From Pedobacter schmidteae (GTDB taxonomy: Bacteria > Bacteroidota > Bacteroidia > Sphingobacteriales > Sphingobacteriaceae), in assembly GCF_900564155.1 (NCBI RefSeq), contig NZ_LS999839.1, positions 3,531,097 to 3,595,096 on the forward strand: 64,000 nt of DNA, given 5' to 3'. Position 1 is the stretch's first letter. Each line of letters begins with the position of its first letter. The notes below the pieces were generated by a model that was not told the DNA's origin, did not search any database, and saw nothing but the letters and a program-made list of their open reading frames with translations. A program made the translations under genes and the position numbers. Shown here one piece after another: positions 33,933 to 42,913 of the stretch.

Positions 33933-35393
33933 ATGGTGGAAAGTGATAAAATAAACCAAATATTAAACAGCTCGCCAAGTGTTGCGCTATTGAAGTTGAG
34001 AAACAGAGAATTGGTGATCGAGTTCATGACCGAAACCTTTTTAAATGGGCAGGCAGTAGTATCTTCAGACCTGATTCATAATAAACTGGCTGATTTTCTG
34101 GACTATAAACAGGTAGATCTGGATGAGGAGATGGAGATTGAGGTGTTTGATACTTATGAGGTAAAAGCCAGAAAATATATCCGTAAATGGACCGACTGTG
34201 GTTTTCTGACCAATTATCAGGATGACCAGGGAGAGGTGTTTTACGAAATGTCATCACATGCCAGTAAAACCTTTGATTGGCTGATGAGTCTGGAAAAAAA
34301 GGAGTTTGTTGGGGCAGAATCCAGGTTTAAAGATATTTTTAGCCAGCTGCGCGATCTGGTGGAGTTTACAGATGAAGATCGGGACAAGAGGATGCAGCTG
34401 TTGGAACAAAAAAAGCTGGAAATAGAACAACAGATTAACGTATTGAAGGCAGGCGAGGTGGCTAAAGTTTATGAAGACTATGAGATCATCCCCAGGTTCA
34501 GCCAGCTTACACAATCGGCCAAGGAATTATTATCCGACTTTAAGGAGGTAGAAGACAACTTCCGCGAGATAACCAAACAGATTTACCTGAAGCATGCTGA
34601 AGGAAACCTGACTAAAGATCATATCCTTGAGTTTACTTTTGATGCATTGGACGAGCTTAAAGAAAGTCAGCAAGGTAAAAGTTTCTATGCATTCTGGTCT
34701 TTTCTGCTTAATCCCAATTTACAGGAGGAGTGGACCGTACTTAGTAAATCTCTTTTCGAACGTCTGGATGAAAAAGATATCGATATTTCAGATTTCTTCC
34801 TGAAGGACATGAAAAAGTTCCTGCATGCCGCAGGCCAGAAAGTATACAAAGCCAATGATAAAATGGCTGAGAAGCTGAGCCGGATCATCAGAGAAAATGA
34901 AAGCTCAAAAGTACATTCAACCCGGAATCTGATTCACGAAATCAAAACCTTATTGATAGAAATCGGTAAAAAGAAACAAAAGCCGGATATTGGGTTTATG
35001 CTTGAATCGGAGCCGGATATTAATTTGCCGTTTGAACGTAAACTGACCTACGAGCAAGCCGAGGAAATCATGTATAAAAACAGGCCGAGAAGGGCTGATA
35101 CGGATTTTATGAATGCCAAAAACCTGGGTAAATTGTTTACGCAAAAGCGGGTAAACAGGGAACGCATCAAAGCAAGTATAAAAACTTTACTGACTGAAAA
35201 GGCACAATTGACCTTGGGCGAAATTATAGAAATAAACGGGGGACTGGACGAAGGGCTACCCGAACTTTTTGGCTACTTATCAGTAAGCAAGGAGTTCAAA
35301 CACACCATAAACAGGGATACCGTGCAACGCGTAGTGTTTGACCGCGACGCACAAAAATCAATTCATATACCAGAAGTAATATTAACAAAATGA
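33933..35393 (+). CDS. jetA: JetA/MksF-like condensin kleisin subunit (DUF3375)
   Basis: This 486-residue cytoplasmic protein has the DUF3375 layout: an N-terminal winged-helix region (LLKLRNRELVIEFMTETFL...), charged coiled-coil helices (about 125-175, RDKRMQLLEQKKLEIEQQI), a middle helical region and a C-terminal winged domain. JetA is the kleisin that bridges the SMC-like heads in the Wadjet/MksBEF complexes, which extrude DNA loops. It overlaps jetB by 4 nt (ATGA), and gene order A-B-C is the standard one. The assignment rests on order, size and sequence pattern together. Confidence 0.85.
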   Translation: MVESDKINQILNSSPSVALLKLRNRELVIEFMTETFLNGQAVVSSDLIHNKLADFLDYKQVDLDEEMEIEVFDTYEVKARKYIRKWTDCGFLTNYQDDQGEVFYEMSSHASKTFDWLMSLEKKEFVGAESRFKDIFSQLRDLVEFTDEDRDKRMQLLEQKKLEIEQQINVLKAGEVAKVYEDYEIIPRFSQLTQSAKELLSDFKEVEDNFREITKQIYLKHAEGNLTKDHILEFTFDALDELKESQQGKSFYAFWSFLLNPNLQEEWTVLSKSLFERLDEKDIDISDFFLKDMKKFLHAAGQKVYKANDKMAEKLSRIIRENESSKVHSTRNLIHEIKTLLIEIGKKKQKPDIGFMLESEPDINLPFERKLTYEQAEEIMYKNRPRRADTDFMNAKNLGKLFTQKRVNRERIKASIKTLLTEKAQLTLGEIIEINGGLDEGLPELFGYLSVSKEFKHTINRDTVQRVVFDRDAQKSIHIPEVILTK

Positions 35394-35962
35394 GCAATCT
35401 GCAGGACAAGCTGAAACCCTATTCAAAAGCGGTGGTAAAGCTGTTAAAGAATGGGACGGTATACAATAGCTCTTCGGTATGGGATGAGCTGTTGTATTAC
35501 CAGGACGAAATACAGGATTATATAAATGTGATGGGCCTGGAGCTCATCCTGAGAAAAGATGACGGACTAGCCTTTGTGACTCAGTTTGAGGACAATGAAG
35601 GCAATACGCTGGGCTTGATCAGCAGGCGCCAGATTGGCTTTGAGGCCTCAATTGTGTTGGTAGTATTGCGGCAATTGCTGGAAGAGTTTGACCATAATCC
35701 TACACAAATGCAGTCGGCCGAGAAATTTATCAGGCATACCGGTATCAGAGAAGAGGTGGAGCTGTTTTTACCAGAAAAATACAATAGGGTTAAATTGCTG
35801 CAGGAATTGGATACCTGTATCAAGCGATTACTGGAATTGGGCTACCTGAAAGTGGTTAAAGCCGAAGCTGATCCCTTGTATCAGATACAGCGGGTAATTA
35901 AGGATAAAGTGACATTGGATATATTAAAAGATTTTAAATTAAAGCTGGAAGAGTATGTATAG
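35390..35962 (+). CDS. jetB: JetB/MksE-like condensin KITE subunit (DUF4194)
   Basis: This 190-residue protein matches the DUF4194 family: paired winged-helix domains, with LYYQDEIQDYINVMGLELIL and SRRQIGFEASIVLVVLRQLL in the first half and RVKLLQELDTCIKRLLELGY in the second. JetB dimers bind the kleisin JetA and help clamp DNA. It starts inside the jetA stop (ATGA) and its stop lies inside jetC (8-nt overlap), so the three subunits are translationally coupled. Confidence 0.85.
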   Translation: MSNLQDKLKPYSKAVVKLLKNGTVYNSSSVWDELLYYQDEIQDYINVMGLELILRKDDGLAFVTQFEDNEGNTLGLISRRQIGFEASIVLVVLRQLLEEFDHNPTQMQSAEKFIRHTGIREEVELFLPEKYNRVKLLQELDTCIKRLLELGYLKVVKAEADPLYQIQRVIKDKVTLDILKDFKLKLEEYV

Positions 35963-38900
35963 TTTGTTTAGCACCAGCTCGGATAAAGCTGGGTTCAGGC
36001 TGCAATATATGGAGGTGTACAACTGGGGCACGTTTGACGGGGAAATTTTCCGGATCAACCCAAGGGGAAATAACTCGCTGTTGACCGGTGCAAATGCCTC
36101 AGGTAAAAGTACATTTATAGATGCTTTGCTGACTTTGCTGGTACCGGTAAAAAATGACAGGTTTTATAACCAGTCTTCCGGTGCCGAAAAAAAGGGCGAC
36201 AGGACGGAAGAAAGTTATGTATATGGCCATTACGGAAATATACAAAAGGAGGGGGAAAACAGTACAACTACCCAGAAATTAAGAGATCATACCACTTATT
36301 CGGTACTGTTGGCTTGTTTTGAAAATACAGATGGACAGGTAGTTACCTTGTTTCAGTTGCGTTGGTTTAGCAATGGCGAATTGAAACGTTCGTTTGGTAT
36401 AGGCCGTGTTCCCCTCGAAATAGAGAAAGATTTTACACCTTTCGATGGTAAAGGGAACTGGAAAAAAAGACTGGAAAAATTATATAATACCGGTATCCAA
36501 AAGAAAAGAATCGAGTTTCAGGAAGGCCCTGTGAAATACGCCGAGCGTATGGCACAGCTGTTGGGGATGCGTTCTGCAAAAGCCTCAAGCTTGTTTAACC
36601 AGGTGGTTGGGGTAAAAGTGCTGGATGATCTGGATGATTTTATCCGGGTAAACATGCTGGAATTACAAGATGCCGAATATGAGTTTTTGCAGCTGAAGGA
36701 GAACTTTATGACCCTGATGGATGCAAAAGTGAACATTGAAAAAGCAAAGGAGCAGATCGCTCAGTTGATTCCTATAAATGAACTGGCCAAAAATCTGGAA
36801 GAGATAGGGCAACGCTTAAAAACCCTGGAAAACGATAAAGAAGTAGCTGTTTACTGGTTTACCGCAAAAGGAACTGAATTGACCGGTCTGGAGTTGGACG
36901 ATCTGAAAGCCCGCTTGGCCATACTTTTGGCAGAGATTGAAAAGCTAAAGTTAAAAGAAGACGATTTAAAGGTACAGGAAAGGGATATGGCCATTTCCAT
37001 TGCCAATGATGAAGTAGAAAAGCAAATAGAAAAGCTGGCCGAAGACATCAGTAAATTGGAACGCAGCCGCGATCAGAGCAAACATAGATACGATAGTTAT
37101 AATGCTTTGGCAACAGGACTTGGTTTACAGGTAAATCCGGATATGCAGGCCTTTGAACAGTCGAAAAAGCTAGCCGCACAAAAGAAAAAGGAATGTGACA
37201 AGCAAAGGGAAGCGGCAGATGAAATAATGCGCCAAGCGCGGAATGAAGAAGATCAGCTGAAAGAACAGTCGGAATTATTGATCAATACAGTTGAATCTCT
37301 TCAGAAAAATAAAAGCAATATTTCTGGTCGTGAAGCCGAAATCAGAGATGAAATTCTGGCACATATCGGTGCTGCACCTGAGGAGATTCCGTTTATTGGA
37401 GAGCTGGTAAGGGTACGGGAAGAAGACAGTGACTGGGAACTGGCGATAGAGAAAGTATTGCACAACTTTGCCCTGCGCATGGTAGTGCCCGAAAAATATT
37501 ACAGACAGGTAAACGCTTATGTAAATAATACCAATTTGCGTGGAAGGATTACTTATCAGCGCTTTCAGGGATATACCTCATTAGGGAGTTTGCGCCGTAG
37601 GGGGAATGATGATGATTTGTTGGTCAATAAACTGGAATTCAGAACGGATAGTAAATATGCAGAGTGGCTGGAAGATACCATTGCCGGTCAGTTTGATTAT
37701 ACCTGTGCCGATAGTCTGGAGTCCTTCAACCATTTTACCGAAAAAGCACTTACCCGAGAGGGCTTGATTAAGGGGGTAAAAGGTAAACACGAAAAAGACG
37801 ACAGGGCCCATGTTTCCAAACGGGAGAATTTTGTATTGGGCTGGGACAACAAGGAAAAAATAAGCTTGCTTAAAAAGGAACTGTCGTTGTTACACCTGCA
37901 GCAGGATGCGAAAAAGCAAAACCTGAAAAACCAGGCGGAAAATCTGAAACAGGTAGACCTGACAAAAGAAAGGTTAGCAACTTTCCTGACCGCTTTTACC
38001 AGCTTTGACGATTTGAACTGGTCGGTTTTTGCAAAAGAGATACAGGAGAAGCAGAGCTTGAAACAGAGTCTGGAGAAAACCAATGACAAAAACCGTGTAC
38101 TAAAAGATCAGCTGAAAGCAGTGCGGTTAAATCTGACTACCAATGGCATTGAACTCGAAGCAAAAAATAAACAAAAGTATCGTCAGGAAGATCGACTGGA
38201 AGAGTTGCAGCAGGAACTGGATCGTTACAGGGAAACGCTTGGTATATTCAGAGATAAACAGGTTGATCTGAATGCTTTTGAAGCAGCTCATCCCGATCTG
38301 AAAGATATTGATTATGCGAGCTTTATTAAGGCAAATGATGCCTTTAGAGAGCATAACCGTACGGAAACAACCAGACTGGAACGTGAAAGAAACAGTAAAG
38401 AACACGTAGCTATCATCAAAATTAATGCCTTTAAACAACCACCTGAAGAAATTACTCAGAAGTTTAAAGACTGGCGTTCGGATGTAAATGCATTGCCGGA
38501 TTCCGCTAATCTGGAGTTTATTGGCGAATATCAGCGTTTGTTGAAGCGCTTGCAGGAAGATAACCTGCCAAGGCACGAAAAGAAATTTGATGAGTACCTG
38601 CAGGAAACCATTACCAATAAGATTGCCGACTTCAGAATGTTCTTCGAAAATTGGTCGGATGCCATTAAGGAAAATATCAAAGTATTGAACGATGCTTTGA
38701 GGGAGATCGATTTTAAGAGCTCACCAAAAACCTATATACAATTGGTTATCCCAACCAAAATGAGCGAAGACGTTAAGGAATTCAGAAGCGCATTGTACCG
38801 GGCTATTCCGAATGTGAAGGAAATTGAAAGTATGGAAGACGGTAAGCGTCACCATTTCGAACAACATATTGAGCCTTTGATCCACAGATTGGAAAAAGAA

Positions 38901-39356
38901 GAATGGCGCAAAAAGGTAATGGACGTACGTGGATGGTTTAGTTATAAAGCAGAGGAGTTTTATAAAGAAACCGGACAAAAATTCAAAACCTATGAGAATA
39001 TGGGCCAGCTTTCGGGAGGGGAAAAAGCCCAGCTTACTTATACTATTTTGGGCTCGGCCATCGCTTATCAGTTTGGCTTGACCAAAGAAGGGCTTCAAAC
39101 CAATTCATTCCGGTTTATTGCTATTGATGAGGCCTTTAAAGCACAGGATGAAGATAAGGCACGTTACCTGATTACCTTATGTAAGCAGCTTCACCTGCAG
39201 TTGCTCGTGGTAACGCCGAGTGATAATATTCACATCGTGGAAAATGACATTTCTTTTGTCCATTTTGCTGAGCGTAAAAACGAAAAGAACTCCTGGTTAT
39301 ATGATATGCCAATAGAACAGTTCAAACAGGAACGTAAACAATTTGGTGCTGCCTAA
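35955..39356 (+). CDS. jetC: JetC/MksB-like SMC-family ATPase
   Basis: This 1133-residue protein has split ABC-type head halves at the two ends and a long coiled coil between. Walker A is GANASGKST (Lys51). The signature motif is LSGGEKAQ (Leu1019-Gln1025 region) and Walker B is FIAIDEAF (Asp1058, Glu1059). Long heptad-rich arms (about 250-465 and 640-830) flank a hinge-like globular region (about 475-640, with VREEDSDWELAIEKVLHNFALRMVVPE). It is the loop-extruding motor of Jet/Mks condensins. All ATPase residues are intact. The operon stops here: a strong terminator lies 35 nt downstream and the next gene is a convergent transporter, so the JetD/MksG topoisomerase-like nuclease is missing. 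Confidence 0.9.
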   Translation: MYSLFSTSSDKAGFRLQYMEVYNWGTFDGEIFRINPRGNNSLLTGANASGKSTFIDALLTLLVPVKNDRFYNQSSGAEKKGDRTEESYVYGHYGNIQKEGENSTTTQKLRDHTTYSVLLACFENTDGQVVTLFQLRWFSNGELKRSFGIGRVPLEIEKDFTPFDGKGNWKKRLEKLYNTGIQKKRIEFQEGPVKYAERMAQLLGMRSAKASSLFNQVVGVKVLDDLDDFIRVNMLELQDAEYEFLQLKENFMTLMDAKVNIEKAKEQIAQLIPINELAKNLEEIGQRLKTLENDKEVAVYWFTAKGTELTGLELDDLKARLAILLAEIEKLKLKEDDLKVQERDMAISIANDEVEKQIEKLAEDISKLERSRDQSKHRYDSYNALATGLGLQVNPDMQAFEQSKKLAAQKKKECDKQREAADEIMRQARNEEDQLKEQSELLINTVESLQKNKSNISGREAEIRDEILAHIGAAPEEIPFIGELVRVREEDSDWELAIEKVLHNFALRMVVPEKYYRQVNAYVNNTNLRGRITYQRFQGYTSLGSLRRRGNDDDLLVNKLEFRTDSKYAEWLEDTIAGQFDYTCADSLESFNHFTEKALTREGLIKGVKGKHEKDDRAHVSKRENFVLGWDNKEKISLLKKELSLLHLQQDAKKQNLKNQAENLKQVDLTKERLATFLTAFTSFDDLNWSVFAKEIQEKQSLKQSLEKTNDKNRVLKDQLKAVRLNLTTNGIELEAKNKQKYRQEDRLEELQQELDRYRETLGIFRDKQVDLNAFEAAHPDLKDIDYASFIKANDAFREHNRTETTRLERERNSKEHVAIIKINAFKQPPEEITQKFKDWRSDVNALPDSANLEFIGEYQRLLKRLQEDNLPRHEKKFDEYLQETITNKIADFRMFFENWSDAIKENIKVLNDALREIDFKSSPKTYIQLVIPTKMSEDVKEFRSALYRAIPNVKEIESMEDGKRHHFEQHIEPLIHRLEKEEWRKKVMDVRGWFSYKAEEFYKETGQKFKTYENMGQLSGGEKAQLTYTILGSAIAYQFGLTKEGLQTNSFRFIAIDEAFKAQDEDKARYLITLCKQLHLQLLVVTPSDNIHIVENDISFVHFAERKNEKNSWLYDMPIEQFKQERKQFGAA

Positions 39357-39389
39357 CCCTTAGTTTTGTAGCAAATAATTGACCTTAAC

Positions 39390-39426
39390 AAAACGGGTAC
39401 CTGTGCTAAACAGGTACCCGTTTTTT
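39390..39426 (+). terminator. rho-independent terminator of the jetABC operon
   Basis: A perfect stem of at least 13 bp, AAACGGGTACCTG (39391-39403) with CAGGTACCCGTTT (39411-39423), closes a 7-nt loop and runs into a T-rich tract. Confidence 0.9.
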
Positions 39427-39484
39427 ATATGAGATAAGTTGAAAGCAAAAATTTATGCTCCGAACAGGCTTTCAAAAATAAAGC

Positions 39485-39546
39485 AGACTGCTTAGGACAA
39501 GCAGTCTTTGAAAAAACTGGCTATCGGCAACAAGCCGGTTTTGAAA
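39485..39546. repeat. two consecutive hairpins between convergent genes
   Basis: AGACTGCTT (39485-39493) pairs with AAGCAGTCT (39499-39507). Then AAAACTGGCT (39513-39522) pairs with AGCCGGTTTT (39533-39542) with one G-T wobble. Each is followed or preceded by A or T runs. They lie between jetC and the symporter gene and could act as extra terminators for the minus-strand arabinose transcript. Confidence 0.5.
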
Positions 39547-39548
39547 AA

Positions 39549-39636
39549 CAAAATTGGGTGCTCCGAAGAGGCATCGGAAAATTTTGCCCTTCTTCAGGGC
39601 AAAGGTTTCCAGCCTCCGAGGAGCATCCCTATTTTG
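39549..39636. repeat. 88-bp nested imperfect palindrome next to the symporter stop
   Basis: Outer arms CAAAATTGGGTGCTCC (39549-39564) and GGAGCATCCC...ATTTTG (39620-39636) pair with few mismatches. GAGGC (39568-39572) pairs with GCCTC (39612-39616), and TTTGCCCT (39583-39590) pairs with AGGGCAAA (39596-39603). It ends 5 nt from the stop of the minus-strand symporter, so it can serve as its terminator. A TGCTCCGAACAGGC copy at 39458-39471 resembles the TGCTCCGAAGAGGC part at 39559-39572, and a third, inverted version lies in the right arm, suggesting a repeat family. Confidence 0.55.
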
Positions 39637-39641
39637 TCCCA

Positions 39642-41327
39642 TTACCAAAATTTCACATACAAAGCCGCAATAATCAATAAGGTAATCACAATCAGTGCCA
39701 TCGTAGATGGAGCAACCTTAAACATGCTCTTATCCAATTCAAATGCCTTAGGATTTACCTTAGGCCCTGCCAAACTCATTCCAATCATAATCAGCATTGT
39801 AAAACCAAAAGATAACCCCATACAAATGTGAAACGGAATTTCGTAAGCACCTGAAGCATTCGGATAGGCCGTATATAAAAACGTGTCGTTACCTAAAATC
39901 CCTGGTGCCATTTCGTTAAAGAAAACGGAAAATAGGAATCCGGCCAGCACTCCTGCAATGGCAGCGCTGCCTGTAGTTCTTTTCCAAAACATCCCCAGAA
40001 TAAACATGGCGAAAACACCCGGACTGATAAAGCCGGTATATTTCTGGATAAAGGTAAAACCACCTGCACCACCAATGCCCAGCAAATCGTTCCAGGTAAA
40101 AAGTACAGCCAGGGTCATACCTACAAAGACGGTTGCCCGGCCTACAAAAACCAGGTTCCGTTGTTCTGTACCCTTCTTGAAATATTTTGAATAAATGTCC
40201 AGGGTAAAAATCGTAGAGATACTGTTTACTTTACCCGCTAGCGAAGCAACAATGGCAGCGGTAAGTGCGGCTACCGATAAGCCCTTAAGTCCGGTTGGTA
40301 AGAAGGTAAGTATCGCCGAGTAGGCGCCGTCTTTACCGCCAATTAGCTGTGGCAAATGTCCGCCTTTGTATAAAACAAAGGCAGCAATTCCGGGCAACAT
40401 AACAATTAAAGGCATCAGTAGCTTTAAAAAGCCGGCAAATAAGATACCCGTTCTGGCGGTCTGCAGGTCGGCCCCTAAAGCACGTTGTGTGATGTACTGG
40501 TTACAGCCCCAATAGTTCAGGTTGATGATCCAGATACCGGCAACATAAGAAGCCATGCCTGGGAAGGTAAGGTACTTGCTGATCTCATTTTGTGTAGATG
40601 CAGCTGTGGGTTTAGGGATAATCATTTTAAAGTGCTCAGGAGCTTGCTCCATCAACACATTAAATCCGGCAATGGCGTTGGCACCTACACCAAATTTCTG
40701 ACCTACTACGGTCAGGGCAATATAGGTGGTTACCAGTCCGCCAAAAATCAATACGGCAACCTGGATTACGTCCGTATAAGCCACTACCTTCATTCCGCCC
40801 AGCGAAATGATCAATGCAAAAACAGCAAGGCCGATCATAATGACGTGGAGGTAGTCGCCACCTGTTAAGCCGTTAATGGCTACCGCACCCAGATAAAGGA
40901 TAGAGGTAAGATTTACAAAAACATATAAAAACAACCAGAATACCGCCATTATCAAGGCTACCGATTCGTTATAGCGGGTTTTCAGGAACTGCGGCATTGT
41001 GTAAATCTTATTTTTAAGATATACAGGGATAAACCATACTGCTACAATGATTAGGGCAATGGCGGCAATCCATTCGTAAGCGGCAACCGCAATACCCAGA
41101 AAAAAGCCCTCACCACTCATACCAATAAACTGCTCGGCAGAGATGTTGGAGGCAATTAACGAAGCCCCAATGGCCCACCAGGTCAGTGTACCTTCGGCCA
41201 GAAAAAAGGCTTTGGCATCATGCTCATTTTTTTTACGCTGGTGATAAATGTAATACCCATAACCGGATACAATTAAAAAGTAGAAGATGAAAACTACATA
41301 ATCTGCAGCTACTAAACTAGTGTTCAT
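39642..41327 (-). CDS. SSS-family sodium/sugar symporter, probable arabinose transporter
   Basis: This 561-residue inner-membrane protein has about 13-14 hydrophobic helices. The family pattern appears as LAEGTLTWWAIGASLIASNI and SAEQFIGMSGEGF near the N-terminus, and ISPGVFAMFILGMFWKRTTG later, as in SGLT-type symporters. It is the last gene of the operon that holds araA, araB and araD, 64 nt after araA, so L-arabinose is the likely substrate, with sodium as coupling ion. A 9-bp GC-rich stem (41355-41383) lies between the two genes. Confidence 0.9.
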   Translation of the reverse strand: MNTSLVAADYVVFIFYFLIVSGYGYYIYHQRKKNEHDAKAFFLAEGTLTWWAIGASLIASNISAEQFIGMSGEGFFLGIAVAAYEWIAAIALIIVAVWFIPVYLKNKIYTMPQFLKTRYNESVALIMAVFWLFLYVFVNLTSILYLGAVAINGLTGGDYLHVIMIGLAVFALIISLGGMKVVAYTDVIQVAVLIFGGLVTTYIALTVVGQKFGVGANAIAGFNVLMEQAPEHFKMIIPKPTAASTQNEISKYLTFPGMASYVAGIWIINLNYWGCNQYITQRALGADLQTARTGILFAGFLKLLMPLIVMLPGIAAFVLYKGGHLPQLIGGKDGAYSAILTFLPTGLKGLSVAALTAAIVASLAGKVNSISTIFTLDIYSKYFKKGTEQRNLVFVGRATVFVGMTLAVLFTWNDLLGIGGAGGFTFIQKYTGFISPGVFAMFILGMFWKRTTGSAAIAGVLAGFLFSVFFNEMAPGILGNDTFLYTAYPNASGAYEIPFHICMGLSFGFTMLIMIGMSLAGPKVNPKAFELDKSMFKVAPSTMALIVITLLIIAALYVKFW

Positions 41328-41354
41328 AATGATATTTGGTTAATGCAGTTTTTT

Positions 41355-41383
41355 GCGCCGGAAAAATAGGTGTCTTCCGGCGC
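41355..41383. promoter_or_regulatory. GC-rich stem between araA and the symporter gene
   Basis: GCGCCGGAA (41355-41363) and TTCCGGCGC (41375-41383) form a perfect 9-bp stem with an 11-nt loop. On the minus strand, the coding direction, an A run rather than a T run follows, so it is not a normal terminator for this operon. It may slow polymerase or protect the upstream araA message from decay. Confidence 0.5.
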
Positions 41384-41391
41384 TTGGTTAT

Positions 41392-42882
41392 TTATTTATA
41401 AAAGACTTCGTTCCAGTGCAGTTCATTTCTAAACTGATTGATGTTCGTATCTGCGCCGATGTTTACATATTCAATACCTGCTATATTAGCAAAGTCCAAT
41501 AGATGAGCTGAGGTCAGGTTCTGGCTATAGGCGGTATGATGTGCACCTCCGGCATATATCCATGCCGCACAACCTGTTTTCATATCCGGAAGTGGTTTCC
41601 ACAATACCTGTGCTACCGGAAGTTTAGGAAGCTGATATTTTGGTTCCACGGCTTCCACCTCATTGACCAGCAAACGGAAACGGTTTCCCATGTCGATGAT
41701 AGATGCATTGAGTGCGGCTCCTCCGGCTACATTAAAAATCAGCCTGGCAGGGTCGGCCTTACCTCCAATTCCTAATGGATGTACTTCCAGACGGGCTTTT
41801 CCATTGGCCAGTGAAGCATCAACTTCCAGCATATGCGAACCCAGTACCATCGCATCAGAAGGATCAAAGTGATACGTGTAATCCTCCATAAAAGCATTGC
41901 CACCTGGTAATCCGGCACCCATTACTTTACAGGCCCTCACCAGGGCCGCAGTTTTCCAGTCGCCCTCTCCGGCAAAGCCATATCCTGCTGCCATCAGGCG
42001 TTGCGCAGCAATACCGGGCAGCTGGACCATGCCATGCAGGTCTTCAAAAGTATCACTGAAACCTTTATATCCTCCGTCTTCTAAAAATTTCTTCAGACCG
42101 AGCTCTATTTTTGCAGCCTGGTAAACGGAATCATGTCGGTCGCCGCCACGCAACAAGTCTGCACTCATGGTATAAGTGGCCTCATATTCGGTCAGCAATT
42201 CCTGGATGTCGGTTTCTGGAATGTTATTGATAACCGCTACCAGGTCGCCAATGCCATGAGTATTCACCTCAAAACCAAATTTAAGTTCTGCTTCTACTTT
42301 GTCTCCATCGGTTACCGCCACGTAGCGCATATTATCGCCAAAACGGACAAATTTGGCTCCTTGCCAGTCATGCCATCCGGCTGCGGCACGTGTCCAGGTA
42401 CCAATCTCTTTCAGTACCTCTTCATCCTGCCAGTGCCCAACCACCACTTTGCGGTCTTTGCGCATTCGGGTTACTATAAAACCAAATTCACGGTCACCAT
42501 GTGCGCTTTGGTTCAGGTTCATAAAGTCCATATCAATGCTATCCCATGGTATGTCGCGGTTAAATTGAGTATGCAGGTGCAGCAAAGGTTTCTGAAGGAT
42601 GTTTAATCCCCTGATCCACATTTTTGCCGGAGAAAAAGTATGCATCCAGGTAATTACACCAATACAATTGGCATTGGTATTGGCCTGTAAAAGCGTGTCA
42701 TAAATCTCATTTGGTGTCTTTACAATTGGTTTATAAACTACACGTACGGGAATGTCCTGTGCACTATCCAGCGATGCTGCAACCTGCTGTGCATGTAATG
42801 CAACTTGCTTTAATGTATCTTCTCCATAAAGGTGTTGCGTACCTGTGATAAACCATACTTCTAAATTTTTTAAACTGATCAT
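41392..42882 (-). CDS. araA: L-arabinose isomerase
   Basis: This 496-residue cytoplasmic enzyme converts L-arabinose to L-ribulose with a divalent metal. It starts with the family signature LEVWFITGTQHLYGED. Further landmarks are GVITWMHTFSPAKMWIRG, LHLHTQFNRDIPW, GFGFAGEGDWKTAAL-type motif (here AGYGFAGEGDWKTAALVRA) and the metal-binding FMEDYTYHF segment. Full length against about 500 for E. coli. It follows araD by 31 nt on the minus strand. Confidence 0.97.
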   Translation of the reverse strand: MISLKNLEVWFITGTQHLYGEDTLKQVALHAQQVAASLDSAQDIPVRVVYKPIVKTPNEIYDTLLQANTNANCIGVITWMHTFSPAKMWIRGLNILQKPLLHLHTQFNRDIPWDSIDMDFMNLNQSAHGDREFGFIVTRMRKDRKVVVGHWQDEEVLKEIGTWTRAAAGWHDWQGAKFVRFGDNMRYVAVTDGDKVEAELKFGFEVNTHGIGDLVAVINNIPETDIQELLTEYEATYTMSADLLRGGDRHDSVYQAAKIELGLKKFLEDGGYKGFSDTFEDLHGMVQLPGIAAQRLMAAGYGFAGEGDWKTAALVRACKVMGAGLPGGNAFMEDYTYHFDPSDAMVLGSHMLEVDASLANGKARLEVHPLGIGGKADPARLIFNVAGGAALNASIIDMGNRFRLLVNEVEAVEPKYQLPKLPVAQVLWKPLPDMKTGCAAWIYAGGAHHTAYSQNLTSAHLLDFANIAGIEYVNIGADTNINQFRNELHWNEVFYK

Positions 42883-42913
42883 TGTTCAATGTGATTATAT
42901 AATGAATATCTTG

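Noticed and set aside
39508..39831. 107-codon open frame on the plus strand
   Set aside because: Its first half runs through the hairpin array and its second half is antisense to the symporter; the frame is a by-product of the palindromes.
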